From NCBI GenBank assembly GCA_009664345.1, contig CP043547.1:3438709-3502708 (forward strand): a stretch of 64,000 nt of DNA, written 5' to 3'. Below, piece by piece: positions 55,438 to 64,000 of this stretch. A program made the position numbers and the translations under genes. Numbering within the stretch: the first letter of the stretch is position 1; each line of letters begins with the position of its first letter. The stretch is from Planctomycetales bacterium 10988 (GTDB taxonomy: Bacteria; Planctomycetota; Planctomycetia; Pirellulales; Pb10988). The notes under the pieces were generated by a model. That model worked only from the letters and a program-made list of their open reading frames with translations. It was not told where the DNA came from and made no database searches.

Positions 55438-55725
55438 CGATCCGTTTCCTGCCTTGAGTTGTCCCTATATATAGAGTGTCTTCAGCCGTCCATAGGGAAA
55501 ACAACTCTCAAGAAAATGTACATCCGACCAGTTTTCTATTGTAAAACGAATTGATTCGGAGGCAAGCAGCAGCTTGAAGAACCGGCCTTTCCTGGCCAAA
55601 ACGGCGGTAGAAGAAAAGTCAAACTCGCAGTATGCTAAAGAGAAGGGTATTTGCGGCTACAGCGCTCTACTAGCAGCGATGAATCCTACATGTAAGAAAT
55701 CGAAATTCGATCGGAGTAAACAAAG

Positions 55726-56361
55726 ATGCGACTTGGGATTTTTGGAGGAACGTTCGATCCGATCCATTATGGGCACCTTCTTCTGGCGGAAACGGCCAGG
55801 GAACAATGTGCCCTCGATGAAATACGTTTTATCCCAGCGGCGGTCTCTCCGCATAAAAAAGCTCAGGTTTCCCAAAGTCAAAAACATCGTTTGGAAATGA
55901 TTCGGCTGGCCATCGGCGGACACCCTCAGTTTACGCTTTCTACCAGAGAAATTGAACGCGGGGGAGTAAGCTATACGGTCGAAACCCTTGAAGAACTGCA
56001 TCAAGAAAACCCCGATGCTGAATTATTCTTCCTTGTGGGAGCCGATATTCTCCCGCAGTTTTCAACTTGGCATCAACCAAAGCGAATCTGCGAACTGACA
56101 ACACTCATCGTCGGCCAACGCCCTTATCATCAAGAAAATGATTTAGGAGAGTTTCTCAAAAATTATTGGAAAGAAGATCGGCCCGAAACGATTCGTGAAA
56201 TTCAGGTGGACAACCCTGCCTTTGGTATTTCCAGCCGAGAAATCCGCCAACGGATCGCTGAAGGACGCAGCATCCGTTATCGAACCCCCCGAGCGGTAGA
56301 AATATATATAGAGACCCATCAGCTTTATCAAAGTGAACAGGGTCAGAGGGAAAAGGAATGA
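55726..56361 (+). CDS. nadD: Nicotinate-nucleotide adenylyltransferase
   Basis: A 211-residue enzyme that adenylates nicotinate mononucleotide in NAD synthesis. GIFGGTFDPIHYGHLLLAE has the HxGH-type nucleotide motif (HYGH), and the late GISSREIRQRI is the ISSTxIR-type motif. ATG 55726 is the natural start. It overlaps the HEAT lipoprotein gene by 4 bp. Confidence 0.94.
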   Translation: MRLGIFGGTFDPIHYGHLLLAETAREQCALDEIRFIPAAVSPHKKAQVSQSQKHRLEMIRLAIGGHPQFTLSTREIERGGVSYTVETLEELHQENPDAELFFLVGADILPQFSTWHQPKRICELTTLIVGQRPYHQENDLGEFLKNYWKEDRPETIREIQVDNPAFGISSREIRQRIAEGRSIRYRTPRAVEIYIETHQLYQSEQGQREKE

Positions 56362-58130
56362 AATGCGTTAATCTCAAGCTCCCACACGCGGTTCTCTCTT
56401 TAGTGACAAAGGCAGTTTTTTCAAGTCTGAAGATTTTCTTGATCGTAACCTTGGCAATGGCAGGCATCCTTCCAGCAGGTTGTGGAAAAGAACGTACGGA
56501 CGAATCCAAACTCAATCGCATCACCGTTATTCGAAAAGCGGTTTTGGCGGCAAGTTCCATGCGGCAAGATGTTCCTCAAGAAGATATTGAAGAACTCGCC
56601 CTTTATCTGGGAGACGACAACGAAGAAGTAAAGATTCGTGCCCAATATGTTTTGGAAGATGCAGGCGGTTATATGGTCAATGGAATGTTGATTTGCTTGG
56701 AAGACAGCGATCCCATTGTCCGCAAAGGAGCCGCGACCGCCTTGGGAAACGCTCCGGTTTCACAACAGAAAGTTACACGAGCACTGAGTAAACATCTGAC
56801 AGATTCCAGTCAAGAAGTGCAACTGGCTGCGATTCATTCTTTAAATGAATTAGGTGGAGAACATTTAAACAATCAACAAGAAGTCGCCCAACAACTAAAC
56901 ACTTTTTTGAAGCAAACATCGGAACAAGAATCAAAAATCGCTGCCATCAATTTGGCTGGAAAATTGCAAGAGGCAGGAGCCGCTGTAGTACCAACGATGC
57001 AATCGATGTTGATCGGGGCCTCGGTTCCATTGACCGAAGCGATCTATCGAGCCTGGGGAAATATCTATCGCCAAGTGGAAGACATTCCGCTACCGATTTT
57101 AAAAGATTTAGTGCAAGGGTTAAGTGAAGTAAAAAATAAAAGTAGTAACGCGGCGGAAGCGACTTTGAAAAGGCTAGGTCCAAATGCCGCTCCAGCGATT
57201 TCTGCCTTAATTCCATTACTGAAAAGTCAAGAGGATGCCGTCCAACTAAAGGCGATTGAAGTGATTGCCGGAGTGGGACCAGCCGCCGAGGAGGCAGCCC
57301 AGCCCCTTGGTGAATTGATGTTATCTTCCAAGATACAAAAAGTGCGGCAAGAAGTTTTGGAATGTTTGCAGCAACTAGAGAAAGGTGCCAAGCCAGCTTT
57401 TCCTCAATTGCTAACCGCGTTAGAAACATTTAAAGGGAGAGAAGTTTCGCAGGCCTATTTGGTCATTGATAAGTTAACATTAGAAAACAACGAACAACAA
57501 CAGCTCGCGAAACACTATGGAAAAATAAATAAAGATGTACGCCCTCGCCTTCAAACATTGATGAAGAATTGGAAAGAGCCGTCGATTGAAACCGTTAAAG
57601 AATTGGCTACTTGGCTCGATGCTCAAGGAGAGCCTTCGAAAGAGTTAGAATCTTTACAAGCCGAAGTATTGAATATCTATCAATCATGGCCAAAGATCAC
57701 TCCCGAGATCGCCCAACAACTAGTAGAATTTCTACCAAGTAAACAACGAACGATTCGGGACCGCTCTCAAGACCTTTTGGAGCAACACCCTGAATATGCC
57801 AAACAGCTTGCCCCGCAAGTTGCCAGGTTGTTAAATCAACAAGATAGTCTCTTGCGTCGTACCGTGTGGGAAGTGTTGAGAAATTGGGATGATCAGGCCC
57901 TGACCGCCATTCCTGTTTATGTTGAACTTTTGGAAAGAGAAGAGACGCCGGACCGTGTTGAAATCATTAAACACTTAGCACGCTTTCCAGAACAATCAAC
58001 CCCCGCGGTTCCCATTTTACAACAAATCGCTGATCAAGCAGATTCAAGCTCGTTAACCAATCAAGCCAAACAAGCATTAGAAAAAATAAAGCCAAAAGCC
58101 GAAGTGCCATCGGTGGAGTCGAGCGAATAG
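56358..58130 (+). CDS. HEAT-repeat lipoprotein
   Basis: A 590-residue protein. The signal sequence ends in the lipobox LPAGC (around residue 42). The rest is HEAT/ARM-type helical repeats, for example around DDNEEVKIRAQYVLEDAG, DPIVRKGAATALGNA and SSQEVQLAAIHSLNELG. It should be lipid-anchored and act as a scaffold. It is translationally coupled to nadD (ATGA overlap at 56358-56361), with no obvious functional link. A Gln/Lys-rich C-terminal part ends the protein. Confidence 0.8.
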   Translation: MKCVNLKLPHAVLSLVTKAVFSSLKIFLIVTLAMAGILPAGCGKERTDESKLNRITVIRKAVLAASSMRQDVPQEDIEELALYLGDDNEEVKIRAQYVLEDAGGYMVNGMLICLEDSDPIVRKGAATALGNAPVSQQKVTRALSKHLTDSSQEVQLAAIHSLNELGGEHLNNQQEVAQQLNTFLKQTSEQESKIAAINLAGKLQEAGAAVVPTMQSMLIGASVPLTEAIYRAWGNIYRQVEDIPLPILKDLVQGLSEVKNKSSNAAEATLKRLGPNAAPAISALIPLLKSQEDAVQLKAIEVIAGVGPAAEEAAQPLGELMLSSKIQKVRQEVLECLQQLEKGAKPAFPQLLTALETFKGREVSQAYLVIDKLTLENNEQQQLAKHYGKINKDVRPRLQTLMKNWKEPSIETVKELATWLDAQGEPSKELESLQAEVLNIYQSWPKITPEIAQQLVEFLPSKQRTIRDRSQDLLEQHPEYAKQLAPQVARLLNQQDSLLRRTVWEVLRNWDDQALTAIPVYVELLEREETPDRVEIIKHLARFPEQSTPAVPILQQIADQADSSSLTNQAKQALEKIKPKAEVPSVESSE

Positions 58131-58146
58131 TTAAAGGAAAACGGCA

Positions 58147-58848
58147 ATGCAATCAAGCTATGTCCTAGGGATCACTGGAGCGAGTGGGGCAGTTTATTGC
58201 ATTCGTCTGTTGCAAGTATTACTGGAAACTGGAAGAAAAGTTCATATAACGATCAGTCCTTCCGGGCAAGCGGTCATGCAACACGAAATGGGCCTTCGTT
58301 GTGACTTAGAAAATTTTGACCCCGAATCCTTGTTTGGAAGACATTGTTTAACAGAACAAAAATATCGCGTATTGCAAAAGGCTGCTGGACTGGATCATTG
58401 GGAAGAAACAAAAGTTCCTGCTGTAAACAACTTACACTATCATCACTATAAAGATTTTATGTGTCCGATTGCGAGTGGTTCTTACTTAACAGAAGGAATG
58501 GTCATTTGCCCTTGTTCGGGAGCCACGGTAAGTGCCATCGCCCACGGAGCCTCGACCAATTTAATTCATCGAGCGGCCGATGTGCATTTAAAAGAAAGAC
58601 GACCTTTAATTTTAGTCCCACGAGAAACGCCACTATCCATGATTCAACTTGACAATATGCACCGCTGCACCCAAGCAGGGGCCGTCATGCTTCCGGCGAT
58701 GCCGGGGTTTTATCATGAACCTTTAACCATCAAGGACCTGGTAGATTTTGTGGTTGCAAGAATTTGTGATCAACTCGGGATTCGAAATGCACTTGTAAAA
58801 CGTTGGGGCGAGCCGGATTCAATAAAGACTTTCAATCAAGAATCATAG
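58147..58848 (+). CDS. ubiX: UbiX-type flavin prenyltransferase
   Basis: A 233-residue protein with the family start VLGITGASGAVYCIRLLQ and the late conserved VPRETPLSMIQLDNMHR. The first prenylates FMN, giving the cofactor of UbiD decarboxylases. No ubiD is seen in the window. Next to a UbiA-type gene and mqnE, so a role in menaquinone synthesis is likely. It is 16 bp after the HEAT lipoprotein gene and overlaps or abuts the next gene region. Confidence 0.92.
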   Translation: MQSSYVLGITGASGAVYCIRLLQVLLETGRKVHITISPSGQAVMQHEMGLRCDLENFDPESLFGRHCLTEQKYRVLQKAAGLDHWEETKVPAVNNLHYHHYKDFMCPIASGSYLTEGMVICPCSGATVSAIAHGASTNLIHRAADVHLKERRPLILVPRETPLSMIQLDNMHRCTQAGAVMLPAMPGFYHEPLTIKDLVDFVVARICDQLGIRNALVKRWGEPDSIKTFNQES

Positions 58849-58874
58849 AACCATTTTTGTCAATAAACAGTTTG

Positions 58875-59837
58875 ATGTTTACTTTTGCAAGCAATCTAGA
58901 ATCGAATCGCGGAATAGGAACCAGCTATCAACGTTTGGTTCATATTCTAGAAATGATCCGCTTTAGCCATACACTTTTTGCTTTGCCGTTTGCCCTTTTG
59001 GCCGCTTTGATGGCTTGGGGGATTTCGGCGGAGGAACAAGGACAACCTGCTTGGCGATGGACGGAACTCATCGGCATTTTATGGTGTATGACAACCGCCC
59101 GCAGTGCCGCGATGGCCTTCAATCGTTTAGTCGATCGCAAAAGTGATGCGAACAACCCTCGTACTCAATCGCGTCATTTACCTGCTGGTGTGTTAAGTGT
59201 CAGAAGTGTATGGATCTTTACCATCCTAAATTCCTTAGCGTTTATTTTAGGAACCCTTTTCTTTTTGCCGAATTGGCTCCCACTTGCGTTTTCGATTCCG
59301 GTGTTGGCTTTTTTACTTGGCTATAGTTTGACAAAGCGTTTTACGCGCTGGACGCATCTTTGGTTGGGTGCCGCTTTGATGTTAGCTCCGATTTCTGCTT
59401 GGATTGCTATTCGCGGTGAAGTGTTGATCGAGCATCCCGCGGATATCTTGCCGGCGATTTGTTTAGGACTGGCTGTGCTTTTTTGGGTAGCAGGCTTTGA
59501 TATTTTTTATTCTTGTCAGGACGCCGAATTCGATCAACAAGCCGGACTTCGCAGTGTACCTTCGACCTTTGGGGTAAAGAAAGCGTTATGGATTGCGGCA
59601 GGCTGTCATTTATTGATGCTTGTTTGTTTACTGTTGCTTCCGCTGGTCTATCCGCTTTTTGGTTGGGTTTATTTTGTAGGAGTCCTTTCTATAGGGTGTT
59701 TGCTTTTTTATGAACACTCCTTAGTGAAAGCGAATGATCTAACACGGGTTAACATCGCCTTTTTTAATGTAAATATCATGATCAGCTTAGGATTGTTAGT
59801 CCTTGGGATTACGGACCTGTGGGTGCATTCGATTTAA
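58875..59837 (+). CDS. UbiA-type prenyltransferase (menaquinone branch)
   Basis: A 320-residue integral membrane enzyme with about eight hydrophobic segments. The two Asp-rich motifs are DRKSDANNPRT and DAEFDQQAGLRSVPSTFG, which bind prenyl diphosphate through Mg2+. It joins a polyprenyl chain to an aromatic ring; with mqnE downstream the likely acceptor is a futalosine-pathway intermediate (MqnP-type), by context. ATG 58875 was chosen; the open frame begins inside ubiX. Confidence 0.88.
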   Translation: MFTFASNLESNRGIGTSYQRLVHILEMIRFSHTLFALPFALLAALMAWGISAEEQGQPAWRWTELIGILWCMTTARSAAMAFNRLVDRKSDANNPRTQSRHLPAGVLSVRSVWIFTILNSLAFILGTLFFLPNWLPLAFSIPVLAFLLGYSLTKRFTRWTHLWLGAALMLAPISAWIAIRGEVLIEHPADILPAICLGLAVLFWVAGFDIFYSCQDAEFDQQAGLRSVPSTFGVKKALWIAAGCHLLMLVCLLLLPLVYPLFGWVYFVGVLSIGCLLFYEHSLVKANDLTRVNIAFFNVNIMISLGLLVLGITDLWVHSI

Positions 59838-59896
59838 TAAATATAGTAGTTAAAAAATAAAACTGACGATTTCGAAACTATAAAAAGGATTGATCA

Positions 59897-61054
59897 ATGG
59901 CCGAGATATTAAATAAAACAGAAGTCGAAGCTCAACTGCGAGACATTCGACAAAAGGTAGAAAACCAAGAACGGCTAAGTTTGGAAGAAGGTGTTTTTCT
60001 TTATCGTCCCGAAGTGTCATTGCATGAAGTAGGCGAGCTAGCCAATCAGGTCCGGCAACGGATGAATGGAAAAGCGGCCTATTATAATGTGAATACGCAT
60101 CTCAATCCGACGAATGTTTGTGTTTATCGTTGTAAGTTTTGTGCCTTTCGTTCTGACTTGCGGGGGCCGAAGGCTTACACGATGAGCGATGAACAGATTT
60201 TGCAACGTGGAAAAGAAGCCGATGACGCCGGGGCTACTGAAATGCATATCGTCGGTGGCTTGCATCATAAATTGAAATATGATTGGTATCTGCATGTCAT
60301 TAAAATTTTAAAAGAACGTTACCCTCGACTTCACTTGAAAGCATGGACAGCGGTGGAGTATGAATGGTTTCGCCATTTAACAAAACGTTCGTATCATGAC
60401 ATTCTTTCAGAGATGAAAGAAGCAGGTGTTGGAAGTCTGCCCGGTGGTGGGGCGGAAATTTTCCATCCTGAAATTCGTCCGGAGATTTGTGATCATAAAG
60501 CGACTACGGAAGAATGGATGAATGTCCATCGTACCGCCCATCAGATCGGGTTGCGAACGAATGCAACCATGCTTTATGGGCATATTGAAAATGCGATGCA
60601 CCGCGTCGATCACATGATTCATTTGCGAAAGCTTCAAGATGAAACGGGTGGTTTTCAAACTTTTATTCCACTTTCGTTCCATCCAGAAAACAATAAACTC
60701 AGCCATTTGAAAAAGCCATCGCCACTGTTGGATTTACGCACGATGGCGGTGAGCCGGTTGATGCTGGATAATTTTCAACACATTAAAGCGTATTGGATTA
60801 TGCTCGGGATCGGCACCGCTCAATCGGCTTTAAACTACGGGGCGGATGATTTAGACGGCACCGTACGGCATGAAATTATTTATCATGAAGCCGGGGCAAA
60901 AACACCTGAAGTTTTGTCCGTCGAACACATTCGCCGCTTGATAGAAGAGTCCGGCCACAAGCCGATTGAACGCGATACGCTTTACCATAAAGTCGTTCGT
61001 GAAGGCGATGAATGGGAAGCTTCTGAGGCCCTCCCTGCTGCATCGACGGCTTGA
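59897..61054 (+). CDS. mqnE: Aminofutalosine synthase
   Basis: A 385-residue radical SAM enzyme. The cluster motif CVYRCKFCAF (C-x3-C-x2-C) lies near residue 75, preceded by YYNVNTHLNPTN. GGLHHKLKYDWY and GIGTAQSALNYGADDLDGTV are other family landmarks. It joins SAM-derived adenosyl to chorismate-derived enolpyruvyl benzoate to give aminofutalosine, the first committed step of the futalosine menaquinone route. Ends 10 bp before the convergent DUF1499 gene. Confidence 0.93.
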   Translation: MAEILNKTEVEAQLRDIRQKVENQERLSLEEGVFLYRPEVSLHEVGELANQVRQRMNGKAAYYNVNTHLNPTNVCVYRCKFCAFRSDLRGPKAYTMSDEQILQRGKEADDAGATEMHIVGGLHHKLKYDWYLHVIKILKERYPRLHLKAWTAVEYEWFRHLTKRSYHDILSEMKEAGVGSLPGGGAEIFHPEIRPEICDHKATTEEWMNVHRTAHQIGLRTNATMLYGHIENAMHRVDHMIHLRKLQDETGGFQTFIPLSFHPENNKLSHLKKPSPLLDLRTMAVSRLMLDNFQHIKAYWIMLGIGTAQSALNYGADDLDGTVRHEIIYHEAGAKTPEVLSVEHIRRLIEESGHKPIERDTLYHKVVREGDEWEASEALPAASTA

Positions 61055-61064
61055 TATTTTACAC

Positions 61065-61574
61065 TTACTCTTTATTCATTGCCGCTTGAAATTTTTGTCG
61101 AATGCTTTCCATCCGTTTGCGGTTGACGCCGAGGTCGGAATAACCTTCTCGACTCGCGGAGCGAAATTGAATGCTCTTTTCTTCTGGCTCTAAATAAAAT
61201 TCGACATCGTCAACAAAACGAAAAATTAAACTGGTGAACGTGACATAGAAATATTGATCGTTCACCGTTTTTATTTGGGTGCGAGGTTCGCTTTTGAGAA
61301 CTTCTTGTAACGTTGTCCAAGCAACCTCTGGATCGCCTTCAAAAGTGATTGGTTCGATACTGTGTTCAGTGTCAGAACTGTCCGTCTGCGTATTGACACA
61401 ATTCGGGGAAGCGGGGCAAGCGGCAAGCTGTCCGTTGTTTACCCCTAAGTTCGTAGGGGCTTTGGAAAAGACACTTCGCACAAGAAAGAAACTAATCACG
61501 ATCACGAAAAGACTTAATAAAGCCCAGAGCATCTTTGGTTTCTTCTTTTCTGTTTGGTTTGTAATTTCTGACAT
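61065..61574 (-). CDS. DUF1499 membrane-linked protein
   Basis: A 169-residue protein with one N-terminal membrane helix (about 15-35) and then the DUF1499 domain: LAACPASPNCVNTQTDSSD, the conserved CP-(x)n-SPNCV signature, then HSIEPITF and YFYVTFTSLIFRFVDDVEFYL split by its turn. Function unknown. It probably follows the larger gene upstream (8 bp gap) as a unit. Confidence 0.88.
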   Translation of the reverse strand: MSEITNQTEKKKPKMLWALLSLFVIVISFFLVRSVFSKAPTNLGVNNGQLAACPASPNCVNTQTDSSDTEHSIEPITFEGDPEVAWTTLQEVLKSEPRTQIKTVNDQYFYVTFTSLIFRFVDDVEFYLEPEEKSIQFRSASREGYSDLGVNRKRMESIRQKFQAAMNKE

Positions 61575-61582
61575 GGTTTATT

Positions 61583-64000
61583 TTAAATAGCGGAATAAAC
61601 TTTAAGAATTCCTTCTGCATACAAAACGGCAAACTGATCGCGATCCGGGGCTGGGAACACATCGACAGGGGTATGGTCGGGGAGGAGATTGATCCGTCTT
61701 TCAAATTGAATTTTACCGGCTTTCTTTGATTTATAAATAGTACAGCGATTTTTTTCAGCAATGATAATATGCCCGCCGCGTGTGAACGTGCCGCAGGGAT
61801 GATCAAATCCATCTTCTGAAAGGATGCTGACTTCAGGCCATTTTAAACCCCCGTAAACAATCACTGCGTCGGTTGTGCCTAACACCAATAATCGTGGTTT
61901 GGTGTATTTGGGAGATGTTTTTAGTTGATGAATAAGAAAGGGCAAGACGAAACTGTCGTTGACAACTTTTCCGGTTTTTTGGTTGAACTGATAGAGAATA
62001 CTTTCTTTACTAACAGCGCTTGCGAATCCTAGATAAACATTATCTCCGGCACATAAGTGTATTTGTTTATATGTATTTTCTGGATTTACTTCAATTAGGT
62101 AATCTGTAATTTGAACAACAAAGTTTCTCTCTGTGGGAGGGGCAAATCCTTTTTTACCTTCGATAAACGGGAGATGAGTTTTCACTAAATATAATTCAGG
62201 CTCATTGCTTTTCTCGATGTACCAAAAGGCTCCCTCTCGATCAAAGATGAAGACGAGGACTTCTGCAGGAATCCAATCAACAAAACCTGCCCAATAGGAA
62301 GGAAGTGAAAGTTGATTAGAAGACAGGTGGGTGATCGGAAATTTAATTTTACTTCCAGATATAAAAATTCTACTTTCCAGTTTCGGGTCCGCTGCCAGAC
62401 TGATGCGGCCACCTTCTATAGAATTCCATTTTATATTTTCTGGAATTCGGTACGGGGGAATAATTTTTAAATAGACCGTTTTGTCATCTTTAACACCCAA
62501 AGCTAGCCAACTATTGGCATGCCAACATCCGCCGAGCCATGCAACATCCGGTTCCAAGGTGAAACTTAAAAGTTTTTTATCCTTTGCTAAAGGGTAGGTT
62601 GAGTTTTCAATTGTTTCAATTCGTTGATTACAAAAAGCTTGAGCGTCTCGATTGAGGAGTTGATCCTTCGGGTCGAGAGTTTGTAATAAACGGGTAAGCT
62701 CATAGGCATCGTTTTGATTGGCGGAAGGAAATCGCTTGCCGATGAGGATTCTTGAACGATCTTGAGCCTTTTGTCGAATGGCTTCCAAGGGGTAATCTTT
62801 CGAGGCTTTAACCATCACCTGGAGGGCCAGTTCGCCAGGGAGTCCGGGGAGCGGCTGATCGGCGAAACTGTCAAAGAGGCGACCAACTTCTTGATGGCGG
62901 TCGAGCCGGGCCAAAATTTCCAGCTGCTTTTGCAGGCACTCGCGAGCTTCCGACGTATAGGGCCAGGCTTCTTTGAGATAGTTCAACGTCCGCTCGGTGT
63001 CGTGAAGATAGGTTTCGGTCAAGCGAGCGGCTTCCATAAAATGTTCTTGCTCGATCGCCGCCTTGATCGCGAGTTCAAACCTTTGCTCAGCTTGTTCGTC
63101 TTCCCCCAATCGCTGATAGAGTTGCCCGGCGGTCTCCCACTCTTTTTTCTTTTCATAGAGAAGAATCGCCTCTTGGAAGAGACCTGCCTTTTCATAACAT
63201 TTCGCGGCTTCCAGGGGCGACTTCAATTCATCCAAGTAGAGCGCGGCGGCCTCTTGAAAATAGCGACCTTCACACAACACCTGGGCCGCGAGGGCGTGAT
63301 TTCCTAGGAGTTTTGAATAGATATAGGCCGCCCGGCGGTAGCGGCCGAGGGTGCGTTCGCGGTTCGCCAATTCGGTATAACGGTCGGTGAGCCATTGAAA
63401 ATCTTGCTGATTGATATCCCAAGGGTCCGCAGGCCCAGCCGTTCGCATGCCGTCGAGATTGAAACGGACATCTCGCAGAGGGAGCTTGGAACCACCTTGG
63501 GCTTGACCGCGACCGGGACCGCCGAACAGCGGTAAGGCGTATTTCAATCCTTCATCGGGATTTTCCAGTAAGAGCCGCATCAGGCGTTCCAGCTCTTTGC
63601 GGCGTTCTTCGCTGGGAGAGAGGGAGAAAAGCCCTTGTTTCGTTTTGGATTCCGCCCAATTCATCCACTTGACGAGCCAAGCCGGGTCGGGCGAGGCCGT
63701 CGGGGAGGTAGGTCGCATATTGTTCATGCCAAGCAACAATTTGGCGATGCCGAGTTGAAAGGCTTTCTTGATCGACGGAGGAATTTGCTTCGACTTTTCG
63801 TTTGGGTCGTCGCTGAGCAGTTCGGGAGGAATTTCTTCCGGTAAGGCGGCGGCAATCTCTCGCCCCACGGTTTCCATCAGCGTTTGCAGACTTTGACTCG
63901 GTTCCACTTCCACTGTCAATGGGTGGCGGACGAGGTGCGGCAACTTCCAGCCGGTTCCTGGTTGGGCCCGATCCCAAGTGGTTGGGAGTTCGCGTGGGGC
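61583..64000 (-). CDS. TPR/beta-propeller protein, 5' end cut by window
   Basis: At least 805 residues are visible; the frame stays open to the right edge, so the start lies outside. A Gly/Pro-rich N-terminal section is followed by TPR-like pairs (about residues 210-350: ALAAQVLCEGRYFQEAAALY, KCYEKAGLFQEAILLYEKK, LYQRLGEDEQAEQRF). The C-terminal 380 residues look like a beta-propeller (SKDKKLLSF-type strands, FTRGGHIIIAEKNRCTIYKS). Together TPR plus propeller recall large partners in MoxR/vWA/beta-propeller conflict systems, which would extend to the right; this is inference. No enzyme motif was seen. Confidence 0.6.
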   Translation of the reverse strand, partial: APRELPTTWDRAQPGTGWKLPHLVRHPLTVEVEPSQSLQTLMETVGREIAAALPEEIPPELLSDDPNEKSKQIPPSIKKAFQLGIAKLLLGMNNMRPTSPTASPDPAWLVKWMNWAESKTKQGLFSLSPSEERRKELERLMRLLLENPDEGLKYALPLFGGPGRGQAQGGSKLPLRDVRFNLDGMRTAGPADPWDINQQDFQWLTDRYTELANRERTLGRYRRAAYIYSKLLGNHALAAQVLCEGRYFQEAAALYLDELKSPLEAAKCYEKAGLFQEAILLYEKKKEWETAGQLYQRLGEDEQAEQRFELAIKAAIEQEHFMEAARLTETYLHDTERTLNYLKEAWPYTSEARECLQKQLEILARLDRHQEVGRLFDSFADQPLPGLPGELALQVMVKASKDYPLEAIRQKAQDRSRILIGKRFPSANQNDAYELTRLLQTLDPKDQLLNRDAQAFCNQRIETIENSTYPLAKDKKLLSFTLEPDVAWLGGCWHANSWLALGVKDDKTVYLKIIPPYRIPENIKWNSIEGGRISLAADPKLESRIFISGSKIKFPITHLSSNQLSLPSYWAGFVDWIPAEVLVFIFDREGAFWYIEKSNEPELYLVKTHLPFIEGKKGFAPPTERNFVVQITDYLIEVNPENTYKQIHLCAGDNVYLGFASAVSKESILYQFNQKTGKVVNDSFVLPFLIHQLKTSPKYTKPRLLVLGTTDAVIVYGGLKWPEVSILSEDGFDHPCGTFTRGGHIIIAEKNRCTIYKSKKAGKIQFERRINLLPDHTPVDVFPAPDRDQFAVLYAEGILKVYSAI

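Noticed and set aside
1-64000. tRNA genes, rRNA genes, intact insertion sequences, att sites
   Set aside because: No convincing T-loop/CCA patterns, no transposase genes and no flanking target duplications were noticed on reading; exhaustive search was not possible by eye.

Overview
The window looks like a chromosomal segment of a Planctomycetota bacterium (my inference, about 75% sure; genus not assigned). The pointers are a Tat-exported Gfo/Idh/MocA oxidoreductase, futalosine-type menaquinone genes, many short ATGA-coupled operons, HEAT and SWIM proteins, an anchored TIR protein and a MoxR/vWA cluster. No rRNA, tRNA, CRISPR array or intact insertion sequence was seen.

Layout. 1-625: end of a beta-barrel-like outer-membrane protein. 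650-3021 (minus strand): a retron locus, with a reverse transcriptase and, just upstream, TWO tandem structured ncRNA units. 3136-6620 (minus): a SWIM zinc-finger gene and a HEAT-like gene, translationally coupled and reading towards the retron. 6835-8724: alpha/beta hydrolase, small Cys-rich lipoprotein and a terminator. 8752-10241: small immunity-like genes (unknown, SUKH/SMI1, ankyrin). 10248-17919 (minus): five-gene cluster SWIM, DUF5691-like, MoxR ATPase, DUF5682-like, vWA. 18083-19409: DUF2256 and a secreted propeller-like protein. 19546-25616 (minus): sucA, sucB and lpd of the 2-oxoglutarate dehydrogenase complex. 26279-29221: FKBP isomerase, S4 protein, DCC thiol oxidoreductase, Gfo/Idh/MocA oxidoreductase. 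29703-38924 (plus): AT-rich surface-polysaccharide cluster. 39247-45283: transglutaminase/DUF2126 fusion, a hypothetical gene and a membrane-anchored TIR protein. 46565-52115: DUF2188 membrane protein, homocysteine S-methyltransferase, TAXI binding protein, MscL and a metallopeptidase. 53134-58130: priA, nadD and a HEAT lipoprotein. 58147-61054: ubiX-, ubiA- and mqnE-like genes. 61065-64000: DUF1499 protein and a TPR/propeller protein cut by the window edge.

The most unusual item is the retron. The two ncRNA units (2443-2659 and 2811-3021) are nearly identical in their flanks and share an identical 28-nt loop. The two 20-nt arms of the central hairpin differ between the units (about 7 of 20 positions agree) while staying complementary within each unit (18/20 and 19/20). 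The stem behaves like an interchangeable cassette in a fixed scaffold. Each unit is bounded by an 11-nt inverted repeat like the a1/a2 of retrons. One reverse transcriptase may therefore serve two msDNAs with different stems.

Second in interest is the MoxR/vWA/SWIM/DUF5682/DUF5691 operon with ankyrin and SUKH genes at its 3' end, which resembles NTP-dependent conflict systems. A TIR protein on a membrane anchor and a TPR/propeller protein at the right edge add to the defence or signalling flavour of the window.
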